DNA from: Ophioderma brevispina
Lineage: Eukaryota > Echinodermata > Ophiuroidea > Amphilepidida > Ophiodermatidae
DNA: 64,000 nt
Assembly: GCA_023653785.1 (NCBI GenBank)
Contig: JAMKCH010002838.1
Coordinates: 124,001 to 188,000, forward strand
Reading direction: 5' to 3'
The notes below the pieces were generated by a model, which did no database searches, was not told the DNA's origin, and was given only the letters and a program-made list of their open reading frames with translations. Below are positions 32,640 to 44,560 of this stretch, one piece after another. Position 1 is the stretch's first letter, and each line of letters starts with the position of its first letter. A program made the translations under genes and the position numbers.

Positions 32640-33570
32640 TATCACTGTAAAGCTCTTGTCATGCTGCATCTGAAAATGATGGTTGTGAAATTTGTAACCT
32701 GTGTGGAGGTCAACTAGGGGTCATTTAGAGGTCATCCAGAGGTCATCTGAGGTCAAATTTATGGAAAAACACTATATTCATCCTTGAACTATGACTAAAA
32801 TCATTAATTTTGTTAAATTTGGTATCATGTGAAAGAGAATAAATTTTTCTATCATGTGAAACCAATTTTGAGGAGATAATGCAAAATGGATTTCAAATTT
32901 TGGGCAAAAAAGGGCCTTTTTGGTCATTTTTGTGGAATCACATTTTTGTTGTTCCTTTGCCCATAGCTTGGTATATCTTCGACTCTTCGTTTGTGATCTT
33001 CCATTTTCACATAGACACATACCAAGCTGTGGGCAAGGGTTCAACCTGATTATACTTTGCCACACACGTCATTTGCATGCATGTAGTATAAAGTAATGCA
33101 TACACAAATTTTGTTAACAAATTATTTCCATTATTTGTAATTTGGTAATTTGGTTTATTTTTATTACACTTATTTTGATTGTTTTCTCATGATCAGTTGT
33201 ATATTTATATTATGTACATTGGTACCGTTTATCCCATCATTTATAATTGTTCCCTACTGTATATGAGATCTATTATTCCCACATACCCAGCTCTGGACTG
33301 GGGTCCAACTATAATTATATTTGGCCATACATCATTTTATTGTAGGGTAAATCTCATTTGAATTATGTTACTTATCTGTTCTTGAGTTTCAAAAATGAAC
33401 AGAGCACCGGAGCGTGTGTTCTATGGAATCACATTTTTGTTGTTCCTTTGCCCATAGGCGGTATATCTTCGACTATTGTGATCTTCCATTATTCACATAG
33501 ACACATACTAAGCGGTGGGCAACTGGGTCAAACTGATTATACTTTGCCACATATGTCATTTTCACTGGCT
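32640..33570 (+). repeat. Family T-related segment and a tandem duplication
   Basis: 32640-32930 is the reverse-orientation counterpart of 58980-59225 (shared: acatatatcactgtaaagctcttgtcat, gaggtcaaatttatg, ctatgactaaaatc, catgtgaaaccaattttgaggag). The following ~145 bp (tggaatcacatttttgttgttcctttgcccatag... to ...tatactttgccacac) are duplicated at 33420-33565, ~490 bp downstream. Open frames here are not conserved between copies. Confidence 0.72.
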
Positions 33571-34285
33571 TTATTATTTCCTTATTTTAGCAAATGTATT
33601 CATAATATCGTGGTTTCATTTTAAAAACTAAGCATTTTGTCAACCATGCACCAAAATAAGAAGGGTCATCATATAATTATGCTTGTGACCTCAAATTAGG
33701 TCTTCTCCACTCTTATACTGGCCTGTCATTATTTAAGCTTTTTTAGTCCCGTTTCTTATGGTGTGCGCATGGGTTTGACATTATTATGCTCGACTGCGGT
33801 CAGACGGGGCGCACAAGTAGGACGACGCGCAACACCTCACAAGACGTTCGAGGAGGCAACTTTCCCTCTTCCTTGCAGTGGATTCATCTCGATTGAAGCT
33901 CCTGGAAAAAATGAGGGGGAAACACTCTATGCCCCGAGATATCTTGGGTGCCGCTCCTAGGCGGCTCACCCTCGCTAGGGCAAAAATCAGGGGAGACCAC
34001 GCGCAATACTTTGTGACCCTTCCTCCTCGCTACCGCCATACCTTCCTTTTACGCACGACACCGAACGTAACTTCCCGTCCCCCCAGACCGTGTCTGCGGG
34101 CAGATGCTCGCGAGTGGTCCACGGTACCAGGAGTAAATAAATAATGTGTCCGACGGAAGTAGAAGTAGAATCTTAGTTGACGGAGAAGAGTTAGAGAAAA
34201 TATCACATCGATTCTGTTTGGTCTCTGCATCTCACATGTAAGGCACGCAATCTATATCATGCGAGTTATTGTTAATTTGCAATAA
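33571..34285. other. Possible 5' region of the LINE, GC-richer patch
   Basis: 33770-34150 is GC-richer than its flanks, with overlapping frames of 60-88 codons on both strands and no recognisable protein. Its position ~0.9 kb before the LINE endonuclease makes a LINE 5' UTR or ORF1 remnant possible, but an unrelated element is equally likely. Confidence 0.3.
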
Positions 34286-34615
34286 ACTACTACTTACCTG
34301 CTTTACTGCATTGGTACCTCTTCTCCGCGGTATTTACGTTCGCTGGTTATTATTTAGCTCATACCGGAACCCTTTCATTCAATTATTACCATGGCAGTTT
34401 GTTTACACGAAGGAACTTAAGCAGTTACAGATTAGGTTGAGAACACATGTGCCCCAATTTAATATTGTTAAGAGGCAATCTTGGTAATTAAATCGCCTCC
34501 TTGTTTACTGCGTGGTTACACCTTTACCGGTCTTACTTCTGCTATTTACCATACCTGCCTTTTCATTCCAATTATTACCACTGCAGTGTACAAGAAGGAA
34601 TTATCAGTTATGTAT
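34286..34615 (+). repeat. Two ~210-bp direct repeats upstream of the LINE
   Basis: ccctttcattc-aattattaccatggcagtt...gaaggaacttaagcagtta (about 34368-34428) repeats as ccttttcattccaattattaccactgcagtg...gaaggaattatcagtta (about 34557-34612), with weaker similarity upstream (ctgctttactgc / ttgtttactgcg). This could be a tandem promoter-bearing 5' UTR of the LINE that follows. Confidence 0.55.
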
Positions 34616-34859
34616 GTGTAATTATACTATCATCTAAATTATTGATTCCAGTAGATTATTTAGATTTTTAAAACCCACTCCGTTTAAATGTTTTTAATTG
34701 ATTTTGTGTGTGTGAAATCTGGAGCTATATTAAAGCTCCGCTTTTGTAGCTAATTTAGACCGTTGTTTTTTTTTATGCTTAAAATATTTTTTTCTAAGTT
34801 CTATAAACATCTTTAAGTACTTTATTCTATATCTTTGTCTATTATATTTGTTAATTGTT

Positions 34860-37800
34860 TTGTGTTTCGCTATTTCCGCCTCAAAATCTACTCCTTAATT
34901 TCAATCCGTTTGCTTTCGAACAGTTCTTTACATCCTTTTGACGACCTTACGATGATAATGATATATCTAAAACAAATGACATCAATTGCCGTTATACCGC
35001 TGAAAACATTAACACACACAAGCCATCTCTAATTACATCTAAATTATCCATATACAATGCCAACGTACGCAGTCTCAATAAAAATTTCAATAATATCGTT
35101 AACTATCTATCTTGTTTACAGCACCATTTTCTATTTATGGGATTCTCCGAAAAAATGGTTTACAACTGAGTCGATTGCCTCCCTGATCGACATTGAGGAT
35201 TACTCATCTGACCATTTGTATTCGACATGAATTCGACATGATCGGCGGGGGGGGTTTTTTCGGGGGTGGCGTTCTCTTTTTCAATCAATTCTGAATTAAA
35301 TTACGCCTTATCGCCCGATCTTAACCTTGATTGTATTGAGTGATTTCGATATTTGTTGTATTTGTTGAAATTGCCATACATTCCATTATTAAAAACCATT
35401 ATTGGCATTATCTACCAACCTGATTACGTGATTTTTCTGACTTAATAGGCCGAAACGGGAAAGCTTTTAAAACATATTTCTAGGGGGGAAAGAGACCTTG
35501 CTATATAATGGGGGAGATATTTCAACATCGATCTTCTTTTCATGACAAAGACTCCAGAGGTTAACGAATTTATTAATTTATTTTATTCTTATTGATTTTT
35601 CACAGTACGATCGACCAACTCGCAGCCAACATTCGTACTGGCATAACAGTTTGTTGTCTCTGTTTAGACAATATTTTTACAAAGGGAGATTGCATCCCTA
35701 TAATTATGGTGTGAGGTCACTGATCTTTCAGATAATTTTCCCGTCTTCCTTACTCACATAACTATAGGCCTACTCAACTAAACACATAGAATTAAATCCC
35801 GGAAGTGGGCAACGCAATAACAGAAAGCCCCCCCCCCCCCCCCCCCCCCTGAAATGCATTGTCACTTGTTGACTGGACACAGGTTATCAGTACGAGGACC
35901 CAGTCAAGCCTACAACCAAAAATTCATCTCAAAATTATCTCAACTCCTGAACATCTACTGTCCAATTACAAATAAAACCATTTCAAAACGTAATTCACCC
36001 AATAAAAAAAACAGGATCACAAAGGGTTAATAAAATCAATACAAATTAAAGATAAATTATATAAAAGAGAATTTCTAAACCAAGTGATGATATGATAATA
36101 AGTGATGATAATAAACTAAAAATATACCAAAGATACCGTACACCACTTAAATTCTTTATTGCGAATCTAGTGAAAAAAATCCTACATAACCAATAAAATT
36201 GAAAAATTAAAAAACAGTCCCTAGACAAAATTGTTTTGTTAAAAAAAAACATTAAACAATTTATTGGGCCGTCCTAAGACGCAAAGCTTCTGATTTTTTT
36301 AACAATAGCGAGGGTGAAAGAATATAAAAAAAATAAAAAAAATAAAAAAAATAAAAAACTTTAACAACTTTTTTATGAAATATAGGTATTACTTTGCCAA
36401 CAAAATCCTGAACCATCAAGGTGGATTTTAAAACTCCTTTTGCAGCGACAATAACACCAATACCATGTTCTTATATCCAACTTCTCCTGATGAAATTATT
36501 AAAATTAACAGGAAATTAAAAATAGTAATAGCAAAGCATCTGATGACATAGCAATAACCTCCTCCTTAACTCGTTATTCCATCCATTAGTAGTGTTTTAT
36601 CCACACATTTTTAATATTTCTATTACTTCTGGAATTGTTCCAACCAATTAAAAAGGGAAAATGGTGTCTTGTATACCAATATTCAAAAGCAGGGGACAAA
36701 AACACGATTTTTCTAACTATAGACCCATTTCAATTCTTCCATCCATTTCGGAACTTCGTGGAAAAGGTGTTCTATATCGTTATATAACTTTATACAAAAT
36801 ACAGTATCTCACCCTCATCAATGGGGGAGGGAGGAAGGAAAGAGCGAAGCAGTTTTTCTTCTTCTTCCCTAAACGATCTACGCTATGGACAGTACTGAAC
36901 TCGTATTGCCAAATAGCTGCGAATCTGGATAATAAACCTTCATCAGTTGGTTATATTTTTAGAATCGTGCAAGTTTCGATACCATAAATCATTGACATCC
37001 TTCTTTACAAGTTAAATAAGTATGGGATCCGGGGTTGGTTTGCGAACGACTGGATAAGGACTACCTATCTAAAAGCAAAACAACGGGTTTGTTTAAACAC
37101 CTTCTCTGAACCAGACCATTACTTGTTGGAGTTCCTCAAGGATCTATCCGTGGGCCCCTTTTGTTCTTCATAGACATTATTGACCTTCCACTTTGTTCTG
37201 AACTACCCCACTTTATATTATTTGCAAAGAAAGACGACACAAATTATACTTTTTTATATTTTAATTATCTTCATTTTTCTTTTATAGTAAATAAAGAACT
37301 TGATATCTATTTAAAACTGGTTTTTTAAATATACAAAAATTATCGATGAATATAAAAAAGACCAAATATATGATTTTTAAAATAAATATACTATAAGCCA
37401 GAAATTAAAATGTTTAAAATTAGCAATACTCAAGGGAGATTCAGAAACACTACTAGCTACAAAATTCCTTGGTATATCTCTTTATTGACCACAAAATTTA
37501 TCCTGGGGGAATTCCCATACCCAGCATATTTCCAAAATTATTGCTAGATATAACGGGGGTTATCCGCAAAGTTAGACAAATTTCTTCTCAAAGCTCACTT
37601 CTCACATTGTTATAATTCACTTATATTACCTTATATAACATATGGAGCCATAGCGTGGGCTGATGCTAATCCTGCTGGTCTGGACTCACTTTTATTCCAG
37701 AAAGAGTTTATTATCAGACTGTGTACAAACTCCCTGTGGCTGGCCCCACCACACAACCCTTATTTTCTCTACTTAAAACGTTGAAGGTTAATGATTATAA

Positions 37801-38475
37801 ACTTCAGCTTGCACACCGCTTCATGTATCAATTACAACTAACCTTCCTACCGGACGACCTTATGTCAGGATTTTTTTAACTTTTATACTCATACTCACCA
37901 TTATGAGACCAAGGCAAGGCCCAAATACCCGGTAAAAACCCCATTAATGCCGTCTGCTAATAATACCCTGATGTTCCACGGCCCTCTACTATGGGCTAAT
38001 CGGCCTTATTATATTAAAAAACTCCCAAACTTTATCTTCCTTCAAAATTAATATGAAAAAGAGTATCATCAATTCGTATAAGGGCTGTCCCACTCCTAAT
38101 TTGCTGTCTTTTTATCTGTTGTACCTTCTTATCCTTGGCATTTGACTGTCGGCTTTTTTGTGTCTTGTCTTTTCCAGGTATTTGTATCGTGATTGTCGTG
38201 TCATGTCATGTTTTGTCTTTGATTGATAATCTCTTTTTTGTCTGTTTTGTCGTAGTAACACTTAAGTTAGGTGAGGTTACTGCATTGTCACGCTTAGCGT
38301 TTAGCAGTGAAATTCATTCATCACTATTTTGTCATGTACTTATACTCCTATAAAGATAATATGATTCTATTGTGATAATCCATTTTTATTTGTACTGCAA
38401 TTTATAATCTTGTATTAATTGTTTGATGGGATGATGTGATGAACAAAAATAATTTGATGATTGATTGATAATTTT
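34860..38475 (+). mobile_element. Near-complete LINE: endonuclease, reverse transcriptase, C-terminal region and 3' tail, heavily frameshifted
   Basis: The element encodes an apurinic-like endonuclease that nicks the target and a reverse transcriptase that primes on the nick. Endonuclease landmarks are NVRSLNKNF (35062-35088), GFSEK (about 35139), IGIIYQPD (35401-35424), a GDxxxxxxF region (about 35511), RPTRSQ (about 35610) and LSDNFPV, matching the usual SDHxPV (35725-35745). RT landmarks are IPIFKSRG (about 36676), NYRPISILP (36715-36741), PKRSTL (about 36868), VGVPQGSIRGPLLFF (37135-37179), FAKKDDTN at the place of FADDTN (37220-37243) and KFLGIS (about 37461). The usual C-terminal H-Y-E-T-R-like segment follows (about 37885-37930), then a 3' UTR ending in tttgatgattgattgat (about 38452). 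Many stops and frameshifts make it non-functional as read. A 22-base C-run (35828-35849) interrupts the EN-RT linker. It is CR1/Jockey-type by motif style. Confidence 0.9.
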
Positions 38476-38484
38476 TGATCATTT

Positions 38485-38960
38485 TTTGGATAAAATTTGC
38501 TATTGGAAGATTACGTTTTTACTTCATCATTGATAATTTGCTCTTTGGGGGAGTTACCTGTATTTTCCCAAAAATGCCCAGAATATTATGTCCATATAGC
38601 ATACAAAATTCAGAGGAATACCCAAGACATTCCTAAAGTTGTTTTCTGTGGGCAAAGGTCATGACCTTAAATTCAATTTGAGAAAACCGCCCTTTTTCAG
38701 GTCAGGGTCAGATTAGGTTAGGAGGCCTACCATGTAAAAAAGATATTCTCTAATTCTTGTCGAATTAGGTTACATTTATTAGAGATAATACATTTTTCTA
38801 CTCATGTGAAATCAATTTCGAGGGCTTAGACAGAATGATTTCAAATTATGGGCAAAAAAGGAAATTTTTGGTCATGTTTTTTTGCTCAGTTTTGGGAAAA
38901 TTTGAATTTGAAAGATTATGTTTATACTCATCATGATAATGTATTCTTTGGGGAGTTAAC
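38485..38960 (+). repeat. Family T tandem repeat, forward copies
   Basis: gaagattacgtttttac...tcat.gataat...ctttgggg.gagtta at about 38507 recurs at about 38911, a period of ~400 bp. The unit also contains gggcaaaggtcatgacctt, caggtcaggg.tcagattagg, ttcttgtcgaattagg and aaatcaattt.gaggg. Other copies are at 49190-50515, 53310-53690 and (reversed) 57195-59230. No coding potential. Confidence 0.8.
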
Positions 38961-39400
38961 ATTAAAGGCCTATTGCCAAAAGATGGGAGAAAGGAGGGGG
39001 GAAATACTTACCTTAATGATGCAAATATACTTAGTGCACTCTCTCCGAAAGAAGATGACTGAATATATCTCCGAACGTAAAGTATTTTATATATAAATGT
39101 TACACCGTAAGTATGAACAATACCGCCCTCCACACCATCAGTAACAACCACATTGAACAACCACTACCTTAACTCATCCTCTTTTCTCCCGAACGCAAAC
39201 TGGAAAACTCGTTTGCTCAGGGGGAGGGAAGGGGTCGGGATGCACATTGAGGTAGTATTTTCCCCCCCTCCTTCTAGACATATTGAAAATAGGCAGTTAA
39301 TGTCTATTGCGGAGGGGGAAAGGAAATTACTACCTAATGATGCAAATATACTTAGTGCACGCTGAGCAGTTCTGAGTCGCACCGACCCCGAGGAGGTGAG
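38961..39400 (+). repeat. ~54-bp direct repeats 326 bp apart
   Basis: aggaggggg.aaata.ttacctaatgatgcaaatatacttagtgcac (about 38990-39037) recurs at about 39311-39361. They could bound a small element or be short terminal repeats linked to the DIRS-like remnant downstream; neither is shown. Confidence 0.55.
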
Positions 39401-39589
39401 CAAACAATGGTATTGAAAGGTATGTCATACGCCCTGGACATAAGCGGACCGGTCAAGAATAGTCCACTTAGGACTGATAAACACAATAATCAAATCTAAT
39501 AGCTTAGTCAAAAAATACACTAACTACAATTCTATCTACTGCAATGAACACACAAGTACAGGGTAAGAACGGCAGTAGCAAAATTCGAT

Positions 39590-40765
39590 AGAAGCGAGTC
39601 ATGAACAATGTCCTGCAAAGATGTCTTGTGAACATGAGGTCGGATTTTCACTGGGGTAACTAACAGCTTTGACAAATCCTGGATAGGGAGCTTTATCTAG
39701 GAATGCCATGTGAGATTGGCAACCTTGAGTGGGGTTGAGTGAGCTGAAGGTATACCTGATAACAACGGCACTAGCTCTCATAATATTGCTACTTATCCAG
39801 CCCGAGATAGTTGATTTATCTGCTGGATGGTATGTCTTAGATGAGGTGATATAAGAGGTTGCTCGGAATTTGCGCGAGCAGTAGATGTTTACTAACGTAC
39901 CACTTGAGCGCCCCTCCCAAGGACAACTTAATCTTTAGGAACTGATAGAGTCTGCCAAAGCTGGAAGAAGGAAACAATGAAGATGCTTTAAAGGACACTC
40001 CTCACATTTTTGGGCCAAATAAAATTGGGCGAAATACAAAGTAACGCCCCGCGATTGCCGAAAACTCGAAAATTCCTATCCTAAGCAATGTAACCAGAAA
40101 CAAGCTACGACTGAAGGGATCGCTAAGAGAAATAGTCTTAAGGGTAGCGTCACGTAACGATGACTGCAGGGGTTAAAAGGGTGCTTGTTCAAATGACTCC
40201 AGCACAGAAGGCAAGTTCCAGGGACGGCCAAATGTTCCTCACAGGAGGCCTAGGATTACATTACCTTCTATTCATAAGGAGGAGAGCATTATTATTAGCT
40301 AGAGATTTGTCTTTGTTACTATGAAACCTAGGCGAGCTACTGTTTGTTTCCAATACAAAATTCGTATGGGCGATTGCTTAATAAAGTGAGATTCGCACGC
40401 GGGTTTGATTAGTCAAAAAGTCGAAAGTACTGTGGAATGTGTATCCCGTGTGACGGACCGAAGTTCTTTCTGGTGAAAAAACTGGGAGCTGTTGACAACC
40501 CGAATGGCAGGCAACGGAAGGCATACACTTGATTGTTTATCTTGAAACTCAACCATTTGGGAGTGGGAATGAAGAATGGGAACATGTAAGGGTCCTTGAG
40601 GTCTATGGATGAGGCCCAGGAGTAGGGGTGCAAATTTAGGGTAGTCGCGCTCCAGGGTACCCGGAAAAACTATTTCGAGCGGGTACACGTGACTCAAAAT
40701 TTGGTATGTTTCTAAAATAACTTGGGGAAGGAAGCGAACAACATGTTGACATACCAGTATGAACT
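39590..40765 (-). pseudogene. DIRS/Ngaro-like retroelement reverse transcriptase remnant
   Basis: Reading the minus strand from about 40765, the clearest frame (40633-40409) carries WASSIDLKD (residues 6-14), FKINNQVYAFRCLPFGLSTAP (residues 30-50, in two adjoining pieces), then GIHIPQYF. The PFGLSTAP and HIPQY wording is typical of DIRS-order RTs, which integrate with a tyrosine recombinase instead of an integrase. Upstream, in another frame, ETYQILSH (about 40720) fits the segment before IDLKDAY. The catalytic YLDD expected after HIPQ reads YFRLFD followed by a stop, so it is broken. Further downstream, LGFIVTKTNL fits the post-catalytic region. No recombinase domain or terminal repeats were recognised. 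Gypsy-type RT is less likely because its motif is usually PFGLxNAP. Confidence 0.68.
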
Positions 40766-43700
40766 CAGTGGATATACTATATCAACTGGTCAAACTGGAC
40801 TGACATCAATTGACACAAAAAAAAATTTCGGAAACCTAAAAAATCAAATGTATATTTTGCGACTGCCAAACCCAAGAAGAATTTTAATTTGTGTTTAAAA
40901 AGGTGCTACATGAACTAAATTTGTAGGGAACACCTGGGTGAATGTACTAAAATGATGGGGCTGGCTTTCCATTCATTTTTTTTTTTTTGTTTTTTTTGGG
41001 TAAAAAAAAAAAAACGGCGTCGTTATCACGTTAGCCAAATCAATAAAAAATCATCGCCGATAAATTTCCATAAAATACAGTTAACCAATCGGCAAATTAA
41101 TTATACCAGGCTAAAAAACATTTCCGTGCGCAGAATTCCCATAAAATGGCGGTCGTAAACGAGAAAACTCGTCTTTTGCGCACCTGTACAAACCCATGGG
41201 GAAAAATTTCTAACACACGGAAATGAAATGGCGGCTTGATGATTTACGCCGACAACTTACCTAACGAGTTCTTTCCTTTCACCTTACCAGAAATGCAAAA
41301 CTCTGGTTGAGATTTTAGTAGCCAACGTGTTCTCTTGTTATCATTACACGATTCAGATATTTCCAAAACGAAAACCGTATTCTGTAGCGTTGTGTCAAGC
41401 GATATTTTCACAGCTGCAGGTTACCGCTTACAACTAGTCCTTAAATTGCCATTGGTTCACCGTTAGTGGAGTGAATTCGAAATTGTCTGCGGATATCAGC
41501 TTCCGCTCCTTCCATGATTTATGTGCCAAAAAGTAAAACCGTAAAAGATCAAGAGTCTGGGCTACGATTATTCCAATAATAATTTACTGATTGGTGACCG
41601 ATAAAGTAAACATAAATCAAGAGGAAGATGTACGCTTTAAAGTGCCTGCCTCCAGTTGCGTTGTCCTCACGCTTTTAATTTTGTGACGTACGCCACCGAC
41701 ATGTTTCCACCGGCTCGTGGCGTGCGATCAACAAAAAACACCCCCTGTGCGCTGTCCCCGCCCTATTTTTTGTTTCATCCTAATTAAAACAATGAAAAAA
41801 TAACCCAGGCTTAATGGTGAGACTTATCCATAATTACGACTTATATGAGGGCATTTTTAGGATGGATGGCATGGATTGAACTATCAATATGGGTGATTTG
41901 TATGCAAGTATCACATGAATCTGCCAATGTGTATTCATAGAACATACGGAACACGTCAGTAAGATTTACACGTGCTGTTAGTGATTCCGGAACTTCGAGT
42001 ATCGAGCTGGCAAATCAAGTACCGGATTCGAAAGAGTAATTCGATTCGAACTTTCCGAGGGCGAGTTCGCCACTTCCGGCAACGTATGAAACCCGCAGAT
42101 ACTACGTCCGGTTCGGGCCAGTAGCCGGGCTCCATACACAGACGACCAGGTCCTAATCCACACGGCATAACGCGGTGAAACACAAACAACATAATGTTGC
42201 GTCAAAGTCAACTGAATCGATTGCCTATTGCTCACCATTGTTTCCCAAACAGTCGTTTGATCACGCGATTTGGAGACACCGATGGCTAAGGTATTTCCTT
42301 GCGAAATCGTTTGGGGAATCTATATAAACCAAAATGCAACAGAGCCGGATTGAGATTGACAGAGGTATCGTAAGACCAAGCATGGCCGAAAAAACCACAC
42401 AGCTCAGGTTTTTTTTTTTTTTTTCGCTGCGGTACCCCTCTTTTTCGTAGGGGCCTAACGAGACAGAAAAGTCCCTAGTTTGTAGCCGAAACTCACCCGG
42501 GACACCCGAAGTGGTACTGACGACCCCTGCCGAACTATGGAAGGCCGCGGACTAGCATGCCCGCGCCGGGCCTTTACCCTACCCCCCCACCCCCTGTAAG
42601 ACAAAGGAAGGGAGGAAGGCTTGAGATTTTTTGCCGACAGTCTCTATCAGCACTTCTTAGCCACGCATTGACTGAAAAGACAGAACAGGAGGAAAATTCC
42701 TCAGTAAAAACGGACAAACCTCCCTATTATAAAATACCCATTGGAATAGTGAGATCTGAGAAGATCAATCGCAGCTACAAATTTCCCCTTGAGGCCCGTA
42801 GCGTGGGACACAGCCATAGACTGCTTCAATCGTAAGCATGCAAATCAGCGCTAACCACGCTGGGCTGAATCGCTATTGCGGAGCGATAAGCTCTCCAATC
42901 CTCAGGGGAGAGTTGGTCCTGAAGGGGGGAGAGGGAAATATAAAGAGCACTCAGGACTAGCAGCTCTGAAAGGATATGGTCGGGACAGTGTCCTAAGCAA
43001 AAAGTCTAGTTTGAACAACCCACTCTCCAAGTGAGGCAAGATTCATCTTTTCTGTGTTAAAATCTAGATTTGAAAAATCCGAAACATCAGAGTCTAAGGA
43101 AGGAGGCCTGAAAAGTTTAAGGAAGGAGGCCTTCTGGACTCGAGATCGGCCCTTTGCGAAACTCGAAGAATATCGTGTAAAGACTGAAAACGCGAACGGT
43201 TCAGGCGGACATTTAAGAATTCTTCAAAATCATTTCTTCATACATCATAACATCAAACAATGAAATGCAAGATATGAAATTCCAGTACAAATAAAAATGG
43301 GTTTCACAATAGAAATCAGATTATAATTATTGGATTATAATTGAAAATAGTGATGAACGAGGTAACTGGGAAAACTAGACTTCGAGCCCGATCCTACAAC
43401 TTATGCCACCTGCACCGCACAGGGTGTATTTTGGCATCGACAGAATGGGCAATTTTTGAGGAATGACTCGGCGCAAGATTGTCATAGAGAAGAGAGCTTT
43501 CCTCCGAAGCTGCGGATTGCCCGAGGGGATCAACAGCATCACCCCGAAAGAATCCGAAGAATCACGAACCGAAGTTTGAAAAAGGGGGAAGACAAGGGAT
43601 AAGAAGATGATAAGGAACCCGAACTAGACGAGAAGCAACCGGCTGCGACGGCACCGGCTGCGAGCTACTTTGAATTCCGACAAGCTGAAGGGACTGAGGC

Positions 43701-44220
43701 TGTGAAAGAAGACTATTACCAGGCCAGAATTGAAGGGATTCAATTGAGAAAGGACCGAAAAGTGCCTCGGCGACTTGAAATAACAATAGGGTTTTGGTAA
43801 GCAAGGGGGCCGCCGGAACGTTATTAGAACAAGCGAAGGGCGAGATATGTCCGAGTTACTAGGTGATCGTGTAATAAAAGCGGAGGTAACAATCGATCGG
43901 AGGAATCTGGTAGTCGGGGGTGGCAATGAACCGATATGGATAACTCACTATGAGTCACAATATGCTAACGCAACAAGGACAGTTCAGCGGGTTCTGTACA
44001 TAACATAACATTGAAATGAACTGACCTTGTGAGCTTTGGGTATCATATATCATATCCAAACAAAAAGGTGTATTTTCTAAATACATTACGGTGAATGAAA
44101 GCTTCGGAACTGTGCTGAGAGTGTATAAGCTCATAGTGACTGCCCCCGACATACAGATACGGCCTCGGCTCAAATGTCTCTTGGATATGGTAGCGCGGAG
44201 GCCAAATTTTAGTTAGATCC
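40766..44220. other. Unassigned 3.4-kb stretch
   Basis: No gene identified. Noted items: T/A runs at 40977-41014, the palindrome ACGAGAAAACTCGT at about 41159-41172, a T-run at about 42410-42424, a C-rich patch at 42580-42597, and a short direct repeat (taaggaaggaggcct) at about 43096 and 43119. Open frames of 70-100 codons lie on both strands (e.g. 42557-42835 plus; 43624-43926 and 43955-44173 minus). The minus-strand frames share the orientation of the DIRS-like RT and could be its upstream (gag) part, but no gag motif is recognised. Confidence 0.35.
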
Positions 44221-44560
44221 CTTTTTTCGCAATGGTCCTAAAACAGTCCAAAAAGTTTGCCGAGTTTCAGATTACTATTAGCAGTGATGATGCTGCACCA
44301 TTAAAAGTCCACCTATGGCAGCATCGTCTCCCAAAGGGAGAAATGGTAACCATCAGACCAACCAAGAATCAAAACAAGAAAACTAAGCAAAAACTAAAAC
44401 AGGCCCCTGTGAAAGGCTTGTGATCGTTGGCAATCTGAAAAAAATAAGGGTTGGCAGACCTTGTACCTGTCTGATCTCACAAACCTGATATTATTATAGG
44501 TTGTGAGTCATGCTTATCCATCGGGAAAAGCGAGGAGATCTTACCGCAGGGTTAGGTTAT
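44221..44560. other. Unassigned stretch upstream of the LINE
   Basis: A 63-codon plus-strand frame (44232-44423) ends in a lysine/glutamine-rich tail. It has no recognisable motif and may be part of the LINE 5' region. Confidence 0.3.
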
